This document shows, piece by piece, positions 1 through 9,408 of a stretch of 62,000 nt of DNA; within the stretch, counting starts at the first letter, position 1; each line of letters starts with the position of its first letter. The translations under genes and the position numbers were made by a program. The DNA is from Tubiluchus corallicola (taxonomy: Eukaryota; Priapulida; Priapulimorpha; Priapulimorphida; Tubiluchidae): positions 1-62,000 of the forward strand of contig JAQGDQ010000320.1 of the NCBI GenBank assembly GCA_030141605.1, given 5' to 3'. The notes under the pieces are model-generated. The model was not told where the DNA came from. It worked only from the letters and a program-made list of their open reading frames with translations, and searched no databases.

Positions 1-59
<59 letters not shown>
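1..59. repeat. (CT)n microsatellite
   Basis: Uninterrupted CT dinucleotide run at the window edge, so its full length is unknown. Similar CT tracts recur inside the large array to the right. Confidence 0.95.
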
Positions 60-62
<3 letters not shown>

Positions 63-594
63 AATTGCATGATTTTATTTTTTTCGTATTTATTTTTTAT
101 TTTTCTATTTCATTTGGGGCCACCAAATTCACTTCGCCTAGGGCCTCCAATTACCTAAGGGCTGCCCTGATGCGATTTATACACATCCTGAATCCAGTAA
201 ACCACAACAAGTATTGTTTTGAAAACTTATTTCGTGTTCCGCATACAGTTTAAGTTTCACTTGGTGAAGATACGCGTTGCAAAATTTCTACAGTTCACTC
301 AGCAATGTTATTCTAGCATTGTATTTAACTGTGTTTATGTAAAAATTAAGTCATTTGATCAATTACGACCAAGGTTAAAGTGGTTACATAGCTTTAATTC
401 ACAGGATTATACCGTAAATGGTATACATTAATTGTTGTAATTAATTTACAGACTTTGTTGACTTTTAAGAGTCGCATATAAACTTGCCAGCACGTAGTAG
501 GCAGAGATTACTTAGTTTATAGTAGGGTGGGTTACTTAGTTTATAGAGATCGCTCTATAAGTCAAAAAAGATTACTGAACCATCTAGCAGAATA
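60..594. other. intergenic, no gene recognised
   Basis: No convincing coding frame. The stretch around 105-169 (gggcctccaattacctaagg followed by gctgccctg) resembles the terminal region of hAT MITEs that end in CAGGGC...CCTAAGG. No partner end or target duplication is visible, so this is only a possible remnant. Confidence 0.5.
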
Positions 595-804
595 AGTAAT
601 AGTAATAGTAATAGTAATGGTAATGGTAATGGTAATGGTAATGGTAATGGTAATGGTAATGGTAATGGTAATGGTAATGGTAACGGTAACGGTAACGGTA
701 ACGGTAACGGTAACGGTAACGGTAACGGTAACGGTAACGGTAACGGTAACGGTAACGGTAACGGTAACGGTAACAGTAACAGTAACAGTAATAGTAATAG
801 TAAT
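595..804. repeat. hexanucleotide microsatellite with symmetric variants
   Basis: Exact 6-bp period. The order is AGTAAT x4 (595-618), GGTAAT x10 (619-678), GGTAAC x16 (679-774), AGTAAC x2 (775-786) and AGTAAT x3 (787-804). The long frames across it on both strands are by-products of a period divisible by three. Confidence 0.97.
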
Positions 805-1322
805 TTTATTTTCCTCCATAAATTTACAATGATTTGACAATAAAATACACAAAAATACAAACGAACATGGGAGAAAGGGTGGCGAAAAACCAAAGGTTAT
901 CGAGTCAACCATAAGTGCTTATATCGCAGGGAAACCGGATGACGCCATTTTTCGTCTAAAATGAGTGCGCCCAAGCGTGAAGTGACGGCAACTTTACATT
1001 GATTTTACTGATTATATAAGGTGGTTATCACAGTTTTATTGCTGAGACTTTCTAACATTTTTTCAAGTTTTAGAGTAAGCGCAACTTCCTGAGAGACTTG
1101 ACTTTTGCTTTAAACATGAGTGTACTTGAAACACATCAGAATCAATATGCCGCAACTGAAAAATAGAGGACCGCCAAATTGACTCGCGGTGGCGCTGCTA
1201 TGCCCTAGATAAAACACGTTTGCAAGAGTGGTAGGAGCTTTTCTGCTCTTCTATTAGCTGTATTTTAGATGAATTGTAACCCTTGTACTTATTGCAAAAA
1301 ATCTGAAAAGTAATCCTGAGCT
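805..1322. other. intergenic, nothing recognised
   Basis: No gene-like frame, repeat or RNA gene was found in this stretch. Confidence 0.5.
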
Positions 1323-1330
1323 ATCTAGAG

Positions 1331-1799
1331 CAGGGGTGTGCAAATTGCGGCCCGCCGAGAGAATTTGTGCGGCCACGCGAAGAGATTTGTCAACCTAATG
1401 AAAGTGCGGCCCGGGCGATTAATTGATTGTATCCAGTTGAAGTCCATGCCACGATCCCAAAGATAGTGCGGGTAGTTTTTTCTACTAGATTGGATGCTAT
1501 TAACCCTTACAAGACAGTTGTAGCTTAATGTCACTGTACTACACAGACTGTGTGATACACATTACTAATATGCATTGTATTGAAATTACCACTATCTGTC
1601 GTGAAAGTAGAAATATATGGTTTGTAATATAAATTTTAATAACTTCTAAAATAGTTTCTTGAGTGTAGTAGTCATGATGTACGCAGGTCGGATGCAAATA
1701 AAAATCGTTATTAGGCCCTTCTGTACTTGGCTCCTTGATCAAACTGCAGGAATTGCGGGAGAGTTTAGTGTGGCTAGTCAGATAATTTGCACACCTCTG
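1331..1799. mobile_element. non-autonomous hAT-like DNA transposon
   Basis: The left end is caggggtgtgcaaatt (1331-1346). The right end is the reverse complement of cagaggtgtgcaaatt (1784-1799), giving 16-bp terminal inverted repeats with one mismatch. An identical 8-bp duplication, atctagag, flanks both sides (1323-1330 and 1800-1807). The GCGGCCCGCC next to the left end is common in animal hAT MITEs. At 469 bp there is no room for a transposase, and none is seen. Confidence 0.88.
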
Positions 1800-1807
1800 A
1801 TCTAGAG

Positions 1808-1865
1808 TGATCTAGATTTCTGACTGCAACTACACAGTCTTGGGTTCGAGTCTATAATAGGGGCT
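1808..1865 (+). repeat. possible tRNA-derived SINE fragment
   Basis: It contains gggttcgagtct, a near-perfect pol III B box. Just upstream GACTG and CAGTC can pair as a 5-bp stem around an 8-nt loop, like an anticodon arm. No acceptor stem, clear A box or tail was identified, so a functional tRNA is not claimed. Confidence 0.3.
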
Positions 1866-2350
1866 GTCAACCTATATGTTATTCGTTGTTTGTGTGCACC
1901 GTAAGTCGTTAAATAGTCATTAGTACTGTGCTGTCTGTTAAACTATCGACTGTAAATTAATCTTGTCCTGTTAGTTTTAAGACACGAGGCTTGAAAATCA
2001 GCTGTTCTTCAAAGTTGACCGTTGACAAACGAGCACAGAATTCTGTCTGGAATAAACGTCTCGGGGTGCTGACGGAACAAGGCCAGAATTATTAAATGTT
2101 TAAAACCAAACCTGGCTGAAAATGAGAAATCGTGAAAAAGTTGGGACAGAGTCTAGAATTGAATGCGGAATCTTTGGACTACATCAAAGGCATGGCACTA
2201 GACCACATAGTCCCTTGTGATGAAGGCCGCCCTTAATCTAACCCAATCCACCGCCAAACAGTCTGAAATTTCTTACTACATCAATCTTTTTTATAATTAA
2301 ATTAAAACCCTGAATAACCCATTAACAGAAGAACTACTACTGTCATCACA

Positions 2351-2450
2351 ATGGCAGTAAAGTCTAGTAGCCATAGCGTTAGACTTGCAGTCCAAAAGTC
2401 CGTAGTTCAAATACAGATATTGTCCCGACTTTTTCAGTTCTCCAAAAAAT
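2351..2450 (+). repeat. possible tRNA-derived SINE fragment
   Basis: The stretch tagccatagcgttagac resembles an A box. About 40 nt further on, tagttcaaatac resembles a degenerate B box, in an arrangement like a tRNA head. Ends and target duplication could not be fixed. The neighbouring 1866-2350 contains nothing I recognise. Confidence 0.3.
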
Positions 2451-2501
2451 TGACGATTTTGGGGTTCATCTCCATTAAATTTTGTCTGTTATTACTAGAC
2501 A

Positions 2502-2913
2502 CTAGGGGTGAGCATCGAATAATCTCGTTCAAATTCGATTCGAACGACTTTTTTTAGATCGAACTCGATTCGAATCCAAAACTATAGATTCGAATAATTC
2601 AGCACTTCAATCACACATGTTCTTTATCACTAAAGCGATTGAAACATCATGCAATTAGCATAATTTAGCTGTGATTTCTGCACACAATTTTAAAGAAATT
2701 ACTAGTCGTTTATTGCAGAACAAAATCTAGTGATATGCATGATCTTTGTAAGACTAATTTTTGCTGGTGGTTCGAAAACGTGTTCGAAAATCTTTCGATC
2801 TCAATTCGAATTCGGTTCGAATTCGAAACACTGAAGTTCGGTTCGGTTCGAATTCGAAAGTCACAAATTCGGTTCGATTCGAATTCGCTTTTTGGTAGAG
2901 AATGCTCACCCCT
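2502..2913. mobile_element. non-autonomous hAT-like MITE rich in TTCGAA palindromes
   Basis: The ends are aggggtgagcat (2504-2515) and its exact reverse complement atgctcacccct (2902-2913). The left side carries two extra bases (CT) before the repeat. An 8-bp direct duplication actagaca lies at 2494-2501 and 2914-2921. Both arms are full of ATTCGAATTCG-type palindromes, so the single strand can fold extensively. No transposase is encoded. Confidence 0.82.
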
Positions 2914-2921
2914 ACTAGACA

Positions 2922-3299
2922 AGCCTGAATAATCTAAGATTAAAATATATAAAAATAATTAAGTTTATTAATACTTTCAAAAAGTGCAGCGTTAAATAGG
3001 ATAACCTTTTCCACTTCACTGTTTCGTCACAAAACCCAGGGGCGGATTACAAGTTTCAGGGACGTAAGACTACCAACAAACGAAAGGCCTAAACGTGCTC
3101 AACTACACATCCAATTGTGCTGTACTGCTATACTTGTTCATCTAATGTACTCATGCGGAATCTAAAACTGTATCTATTAGCTGAAAAATAATATCATATT
3201 CATGTACAGCATTGGTCGGTTTACCATTAAACTTTTATGAAATTACTAGTGTGTCTGTTCTTCAGTTTTTGTATAGACTAATCCACAATTTTTTTTATT
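2922..3299. other. intergenic, AT-rich
   Basis: No gene is seen. The motif caggggcggattac near 3038 looks like the left end of a hAT element, but no matching right end was found nearby. Confidence 0.4.
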
Positions 3300-3680
3300 A
3301 CAGGCACTTAAAAACATTTATAGTTAAAACATCACAACTTTATTAACACTTTTAATTTACATAGTTAAAAATCGTGTCAAACGCTTCGACACAGCTACTG
3401 CTGTCATCATCAGTGGTAAATTTTTACATAACTGGTTGTATGTTCATGTAACAACCTTTTTATGACAGGTACTTAAAGATATTTATAGTTGAAACACCAC
3501 AACTTTATTAACACTTTTAATTTACATAGTTAAAAATCATATCAAACGATTCGTCAGAGCTACTGCTGTCATCATCAGTGGTAAATTTTTACATAACTGT
3601 TCATGTAAAAATTTACCACTGATGATGACAGCAGTAGTTCTGTCGAACCGTTTGACATGATTTCTCAAACTATGCAAATA
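3300..3680. repeat. nest of two direct and one inverted copy of a repeat, with hairpin
   Basis: Copy 1 (about 3300-3433) and copy 2 (about 3465-3599) are direct repeats 165 bp apart. Copy 3 starts at 3603 in inverted orientation. Copies 2 and 3 form a 35-bp perfect inverted repeat (3560-3594 with 3603-3637) around an 8-nt loop. Read toward the hairpin outlet, each copy contains CTGATGA followed by a potential stem and GAA, like part of a hammerhead ribozyme core. Such motifs are known from Penelope-like retroelements, but the assignment is tentative. Confidence 0.75.
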
Positions 3681-3891
3681 AAAAGACTTATCAGCAGTCT
3701 TTGTAAACCAACTGCAACAATGACCACAAAAAGACAAAAGGCTAGACTCACAAAAATCACATCAAGGCAACAGCCACCTGCTTAACTGAATACCAACCAA
3801 ACTTATATAAAAAACAACGGCAACTTTTAAAAATATTTTCACAAGATTGAAGACTCGTGGTAGAGTAACCACTATTTGACATAATTTTATA

Positions 3892-4405
3892 CAGTCATAC
3901 CTCTGTTTTCGACCATAATTCCTTCCTAAAAAGTGTTTGGAAACCGATTTGGTTGAGTACCGAATCATTTATTCTCATAAGGAATAATGTAAAAGCAAAT
4001 AATCCGTTCTCAAGCACCAAATGAACTGTGAAGTATTACTAAAACGAAATATAATGATGCAAAAATGTTTATTCAAACATTAGACATGATATAATTGATA
4101 AGAAAAACTTAATAGAATTACTTTGAAAGAAAAACATAATTGTTACTGTATGAAAAAGCGGAGAAAAATAAGCGTAGAAAGCACTTAGCGATGTTAGGCA
4201 ATTCAAATCTTGTGCGTGACTACTATCGGGCGTGGTCGGTTACCCTCGGCTCTACTCGGCTCGCCGCGCATGCGTTCATCACGTGTTTGGCGGCTGGTCG
4301 AGTACCGAAATTCTGGTCGAGAGCGGAGACAATTTCAGCTCGAATTTTCTGGTCGAAACCCGATTTGTACGAGTACGGAGAAGTTCAAGAACGGAAGTAT
4401 GACTG
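3892..4405. mobile_element. non-autonomous pogo/Tigger-like MITE
   Basis: It begins CAGTCATACCTCTGTT and ends with the reverse complement of CAGTCATACTTCCGTT. It is flanked by TA on both sides (3890-3891 and 4406-4407), the target preference of the Tc1/mariner/pogo superfamily. The CAG-CATACCTC start resembles Tigger-type ends. The subterminal arms carry gtcgaaaccc/gagtac motifs in both orientations. At 514 bp it has no transposase. Confidence 0.8.
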
Positions 4406-4407
4406 TA

Positions 4408-5029
4408 CAACCTAGCTACCGTAATCAAAAACCCCTCTTTACGTGAACATAACTCGGCGTACCAAAGTAATTGTCCAGAAAACACATTATAACCTATCAG
4501 AGTGGAATATTGCTAGAAGGAAAAGTAGAAGGAAAAGGACAGGAAAGGAGAAATGGTCAACTTTATGAAGAATACCTGTTTATGAAAAAACTATCAGTGA
4601 TCGTTACCAAAGCATCTAAATAATTAATAAACTTATTATTACTGCCACTACGAGTTGCAACTAAACTCTGTGGATAAATCTTAGAAATCAGCGTTTCAAA
4701 AAATTAACCACACAAATATCATCGATATACCTACAGGTATTAATAATATTCTAGCCAGTAGCCAGACCTAGATTTTTATCAGCGATCTCAGGATTGTGAG
4801 TGCCTATCAAAACTTATGGCCTCAGGCTATAATGGGCTATAATCTTTCAAACCTAATGGTTAATCCTACACAACAAAGCCAACCATTTTTCAGTTTGACC
4901 CCATACATGCGCAACGTTTTCGGAGTTTTTATTTAGCTAGCTCAGGTGTGGAAATGTCCTGGAGCAACGTGTCGCGCGGAACAAGTCACATTCTTTATCT
5001 AATTATACACAAGCGGACATCAGGCATCA
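4408..5029. other. region upstream of the Wntless-like gene
   Basis: No further gene is recognised. It should contain the promoter of the gene at 5215, but I see no convincing TATA or initiator element. Confidence 0.4.
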
Positions 5030-5215
5030 ATGCCAAATCGTGAGGACGAGTTACAAGGTGAGGGAGATAAAATTTCGGGTCGTGAAAAACATTCGGCACC
5101 TTTCTGGACGCCATTATTTTCAGCTGTTTTGCTCAGAGAACAAGGAAGCGTAGACGAAGAGCTTAGAGGTCGTAAAAAACGTAAAAACTTGTTTGGAACT
5201 CATTCGAATATATAA
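5030..5215 (+). CDS. upstream open reading frame overlapping the Wntless-like start
   Basis: A frame of 61 codons whose stop TAA (5213-5215) shares its last A with the ATG of the next frame (5215-5217), forming TAATG. The peptide is hydrophilic and charged, with a basic cluster (RGRKKRKN) near its end. I recognise no domain. The overlap is the geometry expected for termination-reinitiation, so it may be a regulatory uORF. It could equally be chance, because the 5' end of the transcript is unknown. Confidence 0.35.
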   Translation: MPNREDELQGEGDKISGREKHSAPFWTPLFSAVLLREQGSVDEELRGRKKRKNLFGTHSNI

Positions 5216-6720
5216 TGTATAAAGTTCATTGTGCCTGCAGTCACAAAACAGCAATAATTCAATTCATTGTTCATGTGCTTGTTGTTGTAATTTTTTTCTT
5301 TATGGGCGCTTGTATTGCCCCTAGTGCCGTCAAATGGGAGACAATGCTGGTGACAAAATGCAATGGCCTAAACGACACTGCGCTGTTTGTACCATCAGTA
5401 GAAAACAGAAGTTGCCCAGAAGAGCCTTATCTGGTGTCGATCAGCAATGGCTCGGCAACATTTACATCTTTTTTCCCACATCAGCAAGAAGGGGACGCGT
5501 TTCTCAAACCTTGGCATCAGTATGTTATTGTCGCATTGAGAATAGACTTGAACCCGAATCTGAATCATCTGAATCATACTAGGAAAAATGGGTTCCGGAA
5601 TGCGCTACTAACAGATGTGATAATTTGGTACAAGGATGTCGACAACTGGACAGAACTGGGGCATTTCTCTCAAAATAAAAGCTTGGCGTGTGAGAAAAAC
5701 TTGGTGTCTGACTGCTCGTCAACAGCGCTCGTTTACATCAACGAAATTCACGACAGCTACTTGATGAAAGTTCACGCGGGGAAGATGGAAGGTTACCAGA
5801 TCAAGCACGTTGAAGCAAGGCTTTTGTATCAGAATGAGAGTTTCTTGAAATTGTTTCTGAGTTTGAAAGTGATCGTTCCATCTTTCGTCGTCTGGATACT
5901 GGTTCGATTTGCAGCGAGTTTACGTCGTCTAGAAAGAGCTGTTACTAAGAAGGAAAAGTTTCTGTTCGCTCTTGGATTGTCCTTAGCTATCAGTGATTTA
6001 CCGCTGGAAATGCTCAACCTTTGGTTTCAGACTTCCATATTTTCTTATGTCAATGACGTGATGTGGTGGACCTTTCTTGGAATTTTCTTCGTTTTCTCGG
6101 CCTTGTTCGTAGAAGACGTCTTGGTGTCGCTTGAAGACCTTAAAATCAGAAGCAAGATTCCTTTACGCGCCAGTCTATTGTCTGTGGTATTTGGTTGCGT
6201 TTCAATGTTGGCCTTTACAATAATTAGCAGGCCCCCAAGTGCCAAAGCTCTGCAATTGATCATAACTACAGCACAACTTAAAGCAGTCACTTTTTTCGTC
6301 ACGGTGTTTCACGTAGTAATGATCATCTATTTTCTACTGTTATGTGCAAAATGTTACAAGATCGTTGGGTATACCAGAACCCAATTCAAGTCCCTCGAGG
6401 GCGTTCCAAGGCAGTCTAGAGAACACTACACTCGCAAAATGATTACAGCTATTAGCTTGACTGTATCAACCATGATTTGCAATGCAGTCGTTATAATTTG
6501 TGTGCTCTATACCATCTCCCGGGGTGAACCGGCCATTTGGCGAGAGGAATTTCACCATCTGGAAATTCACAAAAATACGTTTGCAGGAATATTTGCTGTT
6601 GGGGCGTTTGGGATGTGTAACACTTTTGCGTTCGGGATGCTGCTTGCCCACGTGCACGATATGAATAGTAAACAACCCTACAGCCACGTGGCAGACGATG
6701 TAAACATGGCCGAGGAGTAA
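5215..6720 (+). CDS. Wntless/Evi/MIG-14-like multipass membrane protein, single exon
   Basis: Wntless carries lipidated Wnt proteins from the ER/Golgi to the cell surface. This 501-residue frame has the family layout: one N-terminal membrane segment (about residues 11-34) ending in GACIAP, a lumenal domain with paired cysteines and N-glycosylation sequons, then seven more segments (about 214-235, 248-270, 283-304, 318-337, 355-378, 409-433 and 455-478). Motifs resembling human WLS include the VTKC after the first segment, LKPWHQYVIVALRID, WYKDVDNWTELGH, FALGLSLAISDLPLE and the last-segment GIFAVGAFGMCNTFAFGM. Human WLS has 541 residues, so this one is slightly short. It is uninterrupted, whereas vertebrate WLS genes have many introns, so it may be an old retrocopy or a divergent paralog. 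Family membership was judged from remembered similarity. Another MIG-14-like family is possible. Confidence 0.75.
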   Translation: MYKVHCACSHKTAIIQFIVHVLVVVIFFFMGACIAPSAVKWETMLVTKCNGLNDTALFVPSVENRSCPEEPYLVSISNGSATFTSFFPHQQEGDAFLKPWHQYVIVALRIDLNPNLNHLNHTRKNGFRNALLTDVIIWYKDVDNWTELGHFSQNKSLACEKNLVSDCSSTALVYINEIHDSYLMKVHAGKMEGYQIKHVEARLLYQNESFLKLFLSLKVIVPSFVVWILVRFAASLRRLERAVTKKEKFLFALGLSLAISDLPLEMLNLWFQTSIFSYVNDVMWWTFLGIFFVFSALFVEDVLVSLEDLKIRSKIPLRASLLSVVFGCVSMLAFTIISRPPSAKALQLIITTAQLKAVTFFVTVFHVVMIIYFLLLCAKCYKIVGYTRTQFKSLEGVPRQSREHYTRKMITAISLTVSTMICNAVVIICVLYTISRGEPAIWREEFHHLEIHKNTFAGIFAVGAFGMCNTFAFGMLLAHVHDMNSKQPYSHVADDVNMAEE

Positions 6721-6797
6721 TTTAATTAAGCTAGTGGGTATCGTACGTTTTTTTTTATACATTTCACCCCGGATAAAGCCAATGTCAGTCAGGGTAT

Positions 6798-7025
6798 AGA
6801 ATAGGTGAACAAAATACAGATTGCTCTCATTGTAATAATGCAACTCCTCAAACACCAGAACACATTATATTTGACTGTGATTTGGTAGACCATCAATTTC
6901 GAATAAATTTAAGACAAGTTCTGCCCTCAGCCAACACAAGCGAGATTTATCTAAAAAGAGATAAAGTTGTATGCCACGCATATGTAAATATTGTTAGAGA
7001 TGTTGTGCTGAAAAAATTGTTATAA
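6798..7025 (+). pseudogene. C-terminal fragment of a LINE reverse-transcriptase polyprotein
   Basis: Translation from 6798 is open for 75 codons to TAA (7023-7025). It contains a zinc-knuckle-like C-x2-C...EH...C arrangement (DCSHCNNATPQTPEHIIFDC), as at the C-terminus of many CR1/L2/Jockey-type ORF2 proteins. There is no catalytic domain. It differs clearly from the C-terminus of the LINE at 51.8-54.9 kb, so it is a different family. Confidence 0.75.
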
Positions 7026-7336
7026 ATTAATTCAAATTATATTTACAAAAAAACATGTACTGAGTTAAAATGAAATCGTTATATAAATTATAGTGTAAAA
7101 TATGTATATTTTAAATTTATTTTTAATAGGTGTTGTGAAAGTTAAAATTGTGGTTTTGATGTATATACGTAAAACTTATGTAAAAGTTAGCAAACGGAAA
7201 CAATACTAGTGGAGTATGAATGTACAAAATTGGCATTATGTATAATATTGTTATCGTAAATAGCTATATTTTGTAAACGAACCCCTGCAAATAGAGGCAA
7301 ATAGAAACAATGTATTTATTGTTTAATAAAAAGACT

Positions 7337-7338
<2 letters not shown>

Positions 7339-7389
<51 letters not shown>
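7339..7389. repeat. (TAA)n microsatellite, LINE tail
   Basis: Pure TAA repeats immediately before the right target duplication of the LINE fragment. Confidence 0.95.
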
Positions 7390-7392
<3 letters not shown>

Positions 7393-7561
7393 TCAGTCAG
7401 GGTAAAGGGTTACAATAGAAATATGATAAACAATTTGCTATAGTGACAGAAGATATCTGTTGATATTCCTTATTCTTGAATCGAGTGTGATTATAATTTT
7501 CAAGGAGGGCAATTTAGATGAGATGAAATGAGATGTTGCGACAACAACAGAATGGTAAAAA

Positions 7562-8476
7562 GTAGACAAAATGCTTACAGACAGTGATTTTGCAGTTCTT
7601 TCTAGGAATGCTTTCGTGTTTAATGCTTCTAAACTACATCAGATTATAGTAAGACTATTATAAGTAGACAAAATGCTTTCAGACAGTGATTTTACAGTTC
7701 TTTCTAGGAATGCTTTTGTATTTAATGATTCTAAACTACATCAGATTGTAGTAGGACTTTTATAAGTAGACAAAATGCTTACAGACAGTGATTTTGCAGT
7801 TCTTTCTGGGAATGCTTTCGTGTTTAATGATTCTAAACTACAGCAGATTATAGTAGGACTTTTATAAGTAGACAAAATGCTTTCGGACAGTGATTTTGCA
7901 GTTCTTTCTAGGAATGCTTTCGTGTTTTATGATTCTAAACTACATCAGATTATAGTAGGACTATTATAAGTAGACAAAATGCTTGCAGACAGTGATTTTG
8001 CAGTTCTTTCCAGGAATGCTTTGATGTTTAATGATTCTAAACTACATCAGAATATAGTAGGACTATTCTAAGTAGACAAAATGCTTGCAGACAGTGATTT
8101 TGCAGTTCTTTCTAGGAATGCTTTAGTGTTTAATAATTCTAAACTACAGCAGATTATAGTAGGACTTTTATAAGTAGACAAAATGCTTGCAGACAGTGAT
8201 TTTGCAGTTCTTTCTAGGAATGCTTTAGTATTTAATGATTCTAAGCTACAGCAGATTATAGTAGGACTATTATAAGTAGACAAACTGCTTTCAGACAGTG
8301 ATTTTGCAGTTCTTTCTGGCAATTGCTTTGTGTTTAATGATTCTAAGCTACAGCAGATTATAGTAGGACTATTATAAGTAGACAAAATGCTTTCAGACAG
8401 TGATTTTGCAGTTCTTTCTAGGAATGCTTTCATGTTTAATGATTCTAAACTACAGCAGATTATAGTAGGACTTTTG
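7562..8476. repeat. 102-bp tandem repeat, nine units
   Basis: Copies of gtagacaaaatgctt start at about 7562, 7664, 7766, 7868, 7970, 8072, 8174, 8276 and 8378, an almost invariant 102-bp spacing. Units differ by scattered substitutions. Because 102 is divisible by three, the minus strand stays open over the right-hand units (8547 down to 8068), reading a 34-residue motif with SPTIICCSLESLN. Left-hand units contain stops in that frame, so coding use is doubtful. Confidence 0.95.
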
Positions 8477-8743
8477 TGCAGTATTACAGCATAGTTGGGT
8501 CTATACAAGCCTAGCTTGCTTATTAATACAATGAAAAGAAAAATCAAACTTATAATATATTAAACATTTGAAAATATCGCGCCACTCATCTAATTTCATT
8601 AGATATGTATATATGTATGTGTAATGTATATGTAATATATATAATTATAAATGTATATGTATATACATATATAATTATAATGTTTAAAAATAAAACTTTG
8701 TTTCAAGTCGCAGAGTGAAAAGTCGCTTTTTATTTTTATTCAG
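8477..8743. other. AT-rich spacer before exon a
   Basis: Alternating TA/TG-rich sequence (about 8600-8690), followed by a pyrimidine-rich stretch ending in CAG at 8741-8743 that serves as the splice acceptor of exon a. Confidence 0.5.
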
Positions 8744-9019
8744 GCCATGCAGCATTAACAGAGGAGAGCTCAGGATCAATGCGGAGCGGAACGGCCTCAT
8801 TGGTGACGCAAACTGAAACAGATTTGTCACAGAGCAAAGCGACTGATTTCCCCCCACAAACTGCTTTACAAAATAACGAAGATTCTGTGCCTACAGAGGC
8901 AGACCCGCATGTCTCCGATAAAATGAGGCAGACCATATTCACAATCGTCAATGAACTATTAGAGAAAGAAGGCCCTTTAGTACTGATGAAACCTGATAGT
9001 GTTTTTGTAAAGCTTGAAG
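8744..9019 (+). CDS. exon a of a transmembrane-collagen-like gene (N-terminal region)
   Basis: The exon is bounded by ttttattcag and GAAG/GTAATT, is 276 nt long (92 codons), and is phase 1 at both ends. It encodes an acidic, Ser/Thr/Gln-rich stretch, then a helical-looking segment (DKMRQTIFTIVNELLEKEG). A diverged copy with its own splice sites lies at 48048-48155. The copy's donor position has been lost here by a deletion after DS, so this exon appears to use the next donor downstream. The upstream start exon was not found. No domain is recognised. Membership of the collagen gene rests on strand, phase and order, not on a transcript. Confidence 0.6.
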
Positions 9020-9275
9020 GTAATTTGAAATGCTTCTATGTTTTTTAATATTCTGAAAGCCTGAGCTGCGTTTAATGGGCAAAAAAAGGTAATATTTTTT
9101 TACCAAAGCAATTCTAGAGTCCCAGGCATTATGGCAAAAATATTTGCAGTCTACGTATTTGTTTTTTTTTACTGAAGAGTTTTACTAAAGCCATTTTCTT
9201 ATTAACGAAATAGTAACACTTTGATAAAGATGAAAGCACAAATTTCGAAATTTATATTCTGAATTTGACACACAG

Positions 9276-9356
9276 GTATGCCAGAACGGATTCCTGCACG
9301 TATAGATTTTGTTGAAGATGATTTTGAGATTCTGGAAACCGTATATAGTCGTTTTT
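9276..9356 (+). CDS. exon b of the transmembrane-collagen-like gene
   Basis: Acceptor gacacacag and donor TTTTT/GTAAGT bound an 81-nt exon (27 codons, phase 1-1). Joined to exon a it completes a glycine codon and reads MPERIPARIDFVEDD followed by FEILETVYSRF. The copy b' at 48459-48539 has the same length, phase and splice sites and about two-thirds identical residues, supporting real coding function. No known domain is recognised. Confidence 0.65.
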
Positions 9357-9408
9357 GTAAGTATACTAAACCCAAGTTGAATTATTGTTGACAGTTTGGC
9401 CAGTTTGT

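Larger units (their letters stand above)
6797..7392 (+). mobile_element. 5'-truncated LINE insertion with 12-bp target duplication
   Basis: The direct repeat tcagtcagggta lies at 6785-6796 and 7393-7404. Between them are the end of a reverse-transcriptase frame, an AT-rich 3' region and a (TAA)n tail, the classic form of a target-primed reverse-transcription product. It sits 76 nt after the stop of the Wntless-like gene. AATAAA at 6902-6907 and 7325-7330 could act as polyadenylation signals for that gene. Confidence 0.9.

Noticed and set aside
555-912. Leu-Pro and Thr-Val repeat proteins on the minus strand
   Set aside because: Translations of the hexamer microsatellite only.
1808-1865. Functional tRNA gene
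   Set aside because: Good B box but no complete cloverleaf or acceptor stem.
2735-2932. Short frames rich in Ile-Arg-Phe in the MITE at 2502-2913
   Set aside because: They read the TTCGAA palindromes; no independent coding evidence.
3038-3075. hAT left end (caggggcggattac)
   Set aside because: No matching inverted end or target duplication within the following kilobases.
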